Assembly (NCBI GenBank): GCA_027366195.1
Contig: DAHXKW010000106.1
Location: 1 to 9,727, forward strand
DNA: 9,727 nt
Origin: Alphaproteobacteria bacterium
GTDB lineage: Bacteria > Pseudomonadota > Alphaproteobacteria > G02398745 > G023898745
Reading direction: 5' to 3'
The first letter of the stretch is position 1, and each line of letters opens with the position of its first letter. The notes under the pieces are model-generated. The model worked only from the letters and a program-made list of their open reading frames with translations, was not told the DNA's origin and did no database searches. A program made the position numbers and the translations under genes. Shown piece by piece: positions 6,544 to 9,727 of this stretch.

Positions 6544-7658
6544 TACTTATGTTTTTTTTATCTGCAACCCTACTTGCTTCGGACGGCGAGCAAAGCGATG
6601 CAGCGCTAAGGTTCGCCTCGGAAACATTAGATATTGTAGCAACAATGAGGCAGAATGATCCTCTTCAAGCACTTGTATTGTCAGAGCGACTAAAACTTCA
6701 ATTGGAAACTGCTAGGGGAAGATTGACTCACCCCAACACAGCAGAACCTCGAAAAATTAGTCAAGAGTCCTTTTTCAAAGATGTTGAGACATTACATCGG
6801 TTTTATCAGTTGCTAAAAGACAGCTCAGCGGTTTTTAGATCTTTTGAGTCTGCTATCAAGCTTTTAGAAAACCGTTTTAGTCAAGAAGATTTTGATAAGA
6901 TTTTTGATCATATTGCTCCAAGAATGGAGGATGATTTAGAAGGTTTAGACAATTCCGCATACGAATCTGGATGTCAAGAGAATGCAAGATTTTTGGTCGA
7001 ACACCTAGGACCTTATTGGTCCTATCTGAGAACAAGAAGTAGGGAAATACCTTTATATGTTCGCAATTTCTGTGTTGCTCTTTATCTTTTAGGTTGTTGT
7101 CAAAACAGATTTGGAAAAGATAGTTTTGCTAATTTTCCATTCCCTGTCCCAGGTGACTACTTTAGACTAGGCACAGATGCCCTGCCTTCTAATTTTAGAC
7201 CTTGTAATGAATGCACAGGCGATAAGAAAGCTCACACCTTGAATGCATACCTTGCAACAGTAGTATCTACTGTTAAAAAATTACACTCCTGTACATGGGA
7301 AGAATTAAGATTCTGTTACCCTGTACAAAAATTTGCAGTATCATATGCTGCCCTACCTCACTCTGCTTCCATTGGAAATTTATGCGATTTTTTGAAAGGT
7401 CTTAAAGAGCCCCACTTTATGGCTTGGAGATTTACTCATCTTAAGCTAGAAAAGGATCAGATCTATTCCGTTGAATGTTCTCCTGTTCAGAAAGACCCCT
7501 CTGATCCTACCCAACAACCACCAACTATTGGTATCCTTTTGGAATTTGTAAGCTTTGATGTCCCATCAGAAATTAGGTCTAAGCTTACCGAAGTCTCTTC
7601 TGATGGCATTATTGCTCTAGCCCGACATTGGGGACAACAAACCGACAAAAAAAACTAA
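6540..7658 (+). CDS. Putative exported protein of unknown function, 372 residues, frame ends at an A8 tract
   Basis: The family is not recognised. The start is TTG 6540, overlapping the previous stop; ATG 6549 (residue 4) is a good alternative, and both keep the hydrophobic N-terminus (MFFLSATLLAS), a likely but weak signal peptide since it has no basic residue. Residues about 20-130 are helical and charged. Residues about 140-300 are rich in Cys (145, 178, 186, 187, 222, 225, 251, 259, 282), including a CxxC at 222-225 (CNEC), which could bind metal or form disulfides if exported. Residues about 295-365 look like an alpha/beta domain (MAWRFTHLKLEKDQIYSVEC, GILLEFVSFDVP). The frame stops at TAA 7656-7658 right after eight A residues (7647-7654). 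One A fewer would join it to 86 more open codons, giving 457 residues, so this stop may be a frameshift or a slippage-controlled end. Confidence 0.65.
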   Translation: MILMFFLSATLLASDGEQSDAALRFASETLDIVATMRQNDPLQALVLSERLKLQLETARGRLTHPNTAEPRKISQESFFKDVETLHRFYQLLKDSSAVFRSFESAIKLLENRFSQEDFDKIFDHIAPRMEDDLEGLDNSAYESGCQENARFLVEHLGPYWSYLRTRSREIPLYVRNFCVALYLLGCCQNRFGKDSFANFPFPVPGDYFRLGTDALPSNFRPCNECTGDKKAHTLNAYLATVVSTVKKLHSCTWEELRFCYPVQKFAVSYAALPHSASIGNLCDFLKGLKEPHFMAWRFTHLKLEKDQIYSVECSPVQKDPSDPTQQPPTIGILLEFVSFDVPSEIRSKLTEVSSDGIIALARHWGQQTDKKN

Positions 7659-7914
7659 TGAAATAGATTCTCACCAATTTCAGGAAAAATCCAGTGAGAG
7701 TGATACAAGCTCCGCAGCAGCTAATTCCACTACCGCTGAAAATATGTACTCTGTCCCGTTATTACGCGGAATAATTAATAGAACAAACTTGTTAAAAGTA
7801 AAAGAATCTGGTTTACACGGAATCGCTCTCAAACATGTTCGTGCGGCAACCTTGTCTGAGCTTGGACTTCACATCGTGTATTTGGGTTTAAACAAAACGG
7901 CTGTCCTGGGTTGA
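7621..7914 (+). pseudogene. Out-of-frame C-terminal extension of the 6540 gene
   Basis: In the +1 frame relative to the upstream gene there is no stop from 7621 to the TGA at 7912-7914. After the A8 tract this frame reads a polar Ser/Thr/Ala linker (KSSESDTSSAAANSTTAEN) and then a denser segment with two GLH-started units (SGLHGIALKHVRAATLSEL, then GLHIVYLGLNKTAVLG). It has no ribosome site of its own; the only ATG, at 7744, would give 56 residues. The best reading is the C-terminus of the upstream gene, separated by a one-base shift in the homopolymer, either a real mutation, a phase-variable tract, a site of polymerase slippage or a sequencing error. The last part lies inside the left arm of the 59-bp inverted repeat. 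Confidence 0.5.
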
Positions 7915-8009
7915 TGTATGATGGGTAATTGACTCTGTTGTTCATTTTTTCAAGCTCAGACAAGGTTGCCGCACGAACATGTTTGAGAGCGATTCCGTGT
8001 AAACCAGAT
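7806..8009. repeat. Perfect 59-bp inverted repeat around an 86-bp spacer
   Basis: The left arm 7806-7864 (begins atctggtttacacgg, ends gtctgagcttg) and the right arm 7951-8009 are exact reverse complements over 59 bases. The spacer is 7865-7950. The left arm is coding in the extension frame of the 6540 gene. The right arm ends 28 bases before the ATG of the DUF917-family gene. A further 15-bp match, gagcttggacttcac at 7858-7872 and inverted at 8011-8025, overlaps the left arm/spacer border and lies just outside the right arm. The arms could act as sites for inversion of the spacer, or the transcript could form a very strong hairpin. No recombinase gene is visible. The 7659-8037 gap holds only this repeat and the frameshifted extension. 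Confidence 0.9.
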
Positions 8010-8037
8010 GGTGAAGTCCAAGCTCAAGATTTAAAGC

Positions 8038-9129
8038 ATGATTCAGTTTGAAGATATCAAACATCTGAATCTAGGCTCCCTTTTTTTAAGTGCTGGTGGT
8101 GGCGAAGAAACAAGGGATGCCAAATTTCTTTGTTATACACAAACTAGAAAGTCCCCCATAAACCTGGTTCAGTTAGCTAACATCGAAAATAGCGCTTTAG
8201 TTGCTATTATAACTTTCATGGGGTCCCCAACTGTCGAGTCCGAAAAAAATATTAGCTCAATACAATTTAATAACATTTTAAAACAAGCAAAAAACATCAT
8301 GAATGAGCAAATATCTTATATCGTACCTCTAGGTATTGGAGGGGCTACAGTTTTTATCCCTATGTTTTTTGCGGGAATGGCAAACTTACCAATTCTGGAT
8401 GCCGATTGTTTTGGAAGATGTTTTTCATATTTATATCTAGAATCCCCTAACCTCTTTCAAGTTCCAGCCAGTGTGTCTTTTATGACTAATTTTGATGGTG
8501 AAGTGTTTATATTGGACTGCCGCAAACGTCCTTCTAATATCGAGAAACATGCAAGAAGACTAGCAAATGCTTCCCATGGTGCCTGCCTTATCATCCCCCA
8601 CGTCATTACCGGCGAACAGGCGAAAAAATCTCTTATTCCAGGCACCATTACTCAAGCCCTTACTATTGGAAAGCTCATTGAAGAAAAGCGTAGCTTTGAA
8701 GCCATTACTGAATACACGAAAGGCAAGTTTTGGGGAATGGCTGGCATTGTACGTATTGATAAATTCGGCGTAAAAAAACGTCCATTTAATCTTCGGTTTA
8801 TTTTAGAAGGTATGTACGATGACCGTCGTTTTGAACTGTATTTAGAAAATGAATTCTTTTTATTATTCGAAGACGGCGAGTGCATCGCTGAAGCACCAGA
8901 TATTGTAACCTTATGCCATCCCTTTACTTGCGAGCCCATACCTGTAACATCACTTATCGTCGGAACCATGGTTGGCATATGCACCATGAAGGCCCCGGAT
9001 ATTTGGTATACCGAAAGGGGATTATCCTTAGTCCGCAATAAGTTATACAATAAAAGCCGCGACTTGGCCTTCGCCACCGTCAACGCCTCAAAGAATGAAC
9101 CTCTGACGAGATTATTACGGAAACCTTAA
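8038..9129 (+). CDS. DUF917 / S-methylthiohydantoin desulfurase-family protein
   Basis: 363 residues, the usual length of the family (N-terminal domain formerly DUF917, PF06032). Family hallmarks: an N-terminal glycine-rich turn LGSLFLSAGGGEE (12-24), the segment PLGIGGATVFIPMFFAGMAN (97-116) leading to the acidic motif PILDADCFGRCFS (118-130), and the C-terminal domain with APDIVTLCHPFTCEPIPV (286-303) and GTMVGICTMKAPDIWYTERG (309-328). Members are often encoded beside hydantoinase/oxoprolinase genes and have been linked to thiohydantoin or hydantoin metabolism; no partner is present here, so the substrate is unknown. The sequence has Ser-Ala where relatives usually have Gly-Thr before the triple Gly. 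The ATG at 8038 has no clear ribosome site and begins just after the right arm of the inverted repeat. It may share a promoter with the upstream pair or use one in the repeat region. Convergent with ribonuclease D. Confidence 0.85.
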   Translation: MIQFEDIKHLNLGSLFLSAGGGEETRDAKFLCYTQTRKSPINLVQLANIENSALVAIITFMGSPTVESEKNISSIQFNNILKQAKNIMNEQISYIVPLGIGGATVFIPMFFAGMANLPILDADCFGRCFSYLYLESPNLFQVPASVSFMTNFDGEVFILDCRKRPSNIEKHARRLANASHGACLIIPHVITGEQAKKSLIPGTITQALTIGKLIEEKRSFEAITEYTKGKFWGMAGIVRIDKFGVKKRPFNLRFILEGMYDDRRFELYLENEFFLLFEDGECIAEAPDIVTLCHPFTCEPIPVTSLIVGTMVGICTMKAPDIWYTERGLSLVRNKLYNKSRDLAFATVNASKNEPLTRLLRKP

Positions 9130-9189
9130 AACGTGAGTTCTGGATTAAAATTCTGCGCCAATCTGTCTTTCCGAGCGTTACAAGCTCTG

Positions 9190-9295
9190 TATGCGTTCAC
9201 AGGGTTGGATAAAATTTAAAAGCCTTGCTAGAGCTGGCTTTCCCAGAAGTTAGAAAATCTTTCGCATAGCGATTAGATTTTCTTACTATCCGGGA
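9190..9295 (+). repeat. Half-copy of the palindromic element
   Basis: This stretch matches the reverse complement of 6008-6112 at about 90 percent (roughly ten substitutions and one indel by hand alignment). It begins with the same end, tatgcgttcac, and stops exactly after the CCGGG base of the 53-nt hairpin (9242-9294). The hairpin tip is identical to that of the right half; the AGAAAATCT/AGATTTTCT stem is perfect here, while CCCAG/CCGGG carries one mismatch. There is no second arm and no obvious target duplication. It lies between the convergent ends of the DUF917-family gene and ribonuclease D, where a hairpin could also help end transcription from either side. Confidence 0.8.
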
Positions 9296-9336
9296 AATCA
9301 ATTCAGAACACTTTCCAATCACGAACTTACGTTACA

Positions 9337-9727
9337 TCAATCCCCTCTTCTACCCATAGTGTGGGCAAAAATATCGAACTCTTCCCCAAAAGCCAAATCA
9401 AACTGAACACGCACGGGCAAAAACTCAAAACACTTCTGAGCTAATTCTTTTCGACCTTCGCGCTCTAAACGCTGTAGCAAGACATTATAAAGCTTATGTA
9501 AATATTTAACATCTGTAGCTGCGTATTCTTTTTGCTTATCGCTTAAAGTATCTGCCCCCCAATCAGAAGATTGCTCTTTTTTATCGAGTTCAATCTCGAG
9601 CACTTCACGGATTAGATTCTTAAGTCCATGCCTTTCTGTATAAGTCCTGACGAGCATAGAGGCAATCTTGGTACAAAATATATTAACAGGCATAATACCC
9701 AAGTGATGGAACAAAGTTGCCATATCA
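9337..9727 (-). CDS. rnd: Ribonuclease D (3'-5' exoribonuclease), C-terminal part
   Basis: The frame is open to the window edge, so the 5' part of the gene lies beyond 9727; 129 complete residues plus one preceding Asp codon are visible. RNase D trims the 3' ends of tRNA and other small RNAs with two metal ions held by DEDD residues. The first visible codons read D-M-A-T-L, which fits the Exo II motif Asp. CTKIASMLVRTYTERHGLKNL, SSDWGADTLSDKQKEYAATD (containing the Exo III Tyr-x3-Asp, YAATD) and KYLHKLYNVLLQRL follow in the usual order. The protein ends with the short tail FDIFAHTMGRRGD and has no HRDC domain, as in the compact alphaproteobacterial form of about 200 residues. The stop is at 9339-9337. 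It is convergent with the DUF917-family gene. Confidence 0.9.
   Translation of the reverse strand, partial: DMATLFHHLGIMPVNIFCTKIASMLVRTYTERHGLKNLIREVLEIELDKKEQSSDWGADTLSDKQKEYAATDVKYLHKLYNVLLQRLEREGRKELAQKCFEFLPVRVQFDLAFGEEFDIFAHTMGRRGD

Noticed and set aside
7929..7957. Promoter inside the invertible spacer for the DUF917-family gene
   Set aside because: TTGACT at 7929-7934 is a good -35 match, but nothing like a -10 box lies 16-18 bases further on.
7806..8009. Intrinsic terminator at the 59-bp inverted repeat
   Set aside because: The stem is far too long, the loop is 86 bases, and no run of T follows either arm on the outside.
7806..8009. Fold-back chimera from whole-genome amplification or read artefact
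   Set aside because: A simple fold-back would continue as the mirror of the sequence outside the left arm. Here the outside of the right arm differs and carries a separate 15-bp match, so an artefact is less likely, though reads should still be checked.
8652..9083. 143-codon open frame on the minus strand
   Set aside because: It is fully antisense to the DUF917-family gene, whose family motifs are clear; its translation has no recognisable pattern and no ribosome site.

Overview
The window is AT-rich and comes from a Gram-negative bacterium, most likely an alphaproteobacterium of the intracellular type (Holosporales or Rickettsiales-like). The clearest lineage hint is the C-terminal piece of ribonuclease D at the right edge, whose sequence and short FAH-containing tail resemble the compact alphaproteobacterial form. 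Other hints are the AT bias, several short exported proteins of unknown family, palindromic intergenic repeats and possible broken genes. The lineage call is inference, not proof.

Left part (1-5114, all plus strand): the 3' end of a coiled-coil protein; a small helical unknown (532-933); a 405-residue protein with a C-terminal outer-membrane-barrel-like domain (958-2175); a complete glmS (2242-3990), the entry enzyme for UDP-GlcNAc, peptidoglycan and LPS synthesis; a 40-codon exported-peptide ORF overlapping the glmS stop (3987-4109); and an MscS-type mechanosensitive channel (4119-5114). Most of these concern the cell envelope.

Middle (5120-6255): on the minus strand, a tRNA-Thr(CGU) follows an unknown 129-residue gene. 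A 649-base gene-poor stretch then holds an AT-rich promoter zone, a possible membrane-protein relic and a 269-bp palindromic insertion flanked by a 9-bp direct repeat (5834-6121). The insertion consists of two diverged inverted halves, each carrying a 53-nt hairpin whose apical stem shows compensatory changes. A single half-copy, cut exactly at the hairpin boundary, recurs at 9190-9295.

Right part (6256-9727): two overlapping plus-strand genes encode a proline-rich small protein and a 372-residue unknown. The second stops just after an A8 tract, yet an 86-codon extension is open in the +1 frame. That extension runs into a perfect 59-bp inverted repeat (7806-7864 / 7951-8009) around an 86-bp spacer. 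Inverting the spacer by calculation gives a different, also open C-terminus (40 residues instead of 16), so this is a candidate invertible C-terminal switch, possibly with an A-tract frame switch as well. It is the most interesting part of the window. A DUF917/S-methylthiohydantoin-desulfurase-family gene, the half-repeat and the convergent 3' end of ribonuclease D complete the window.
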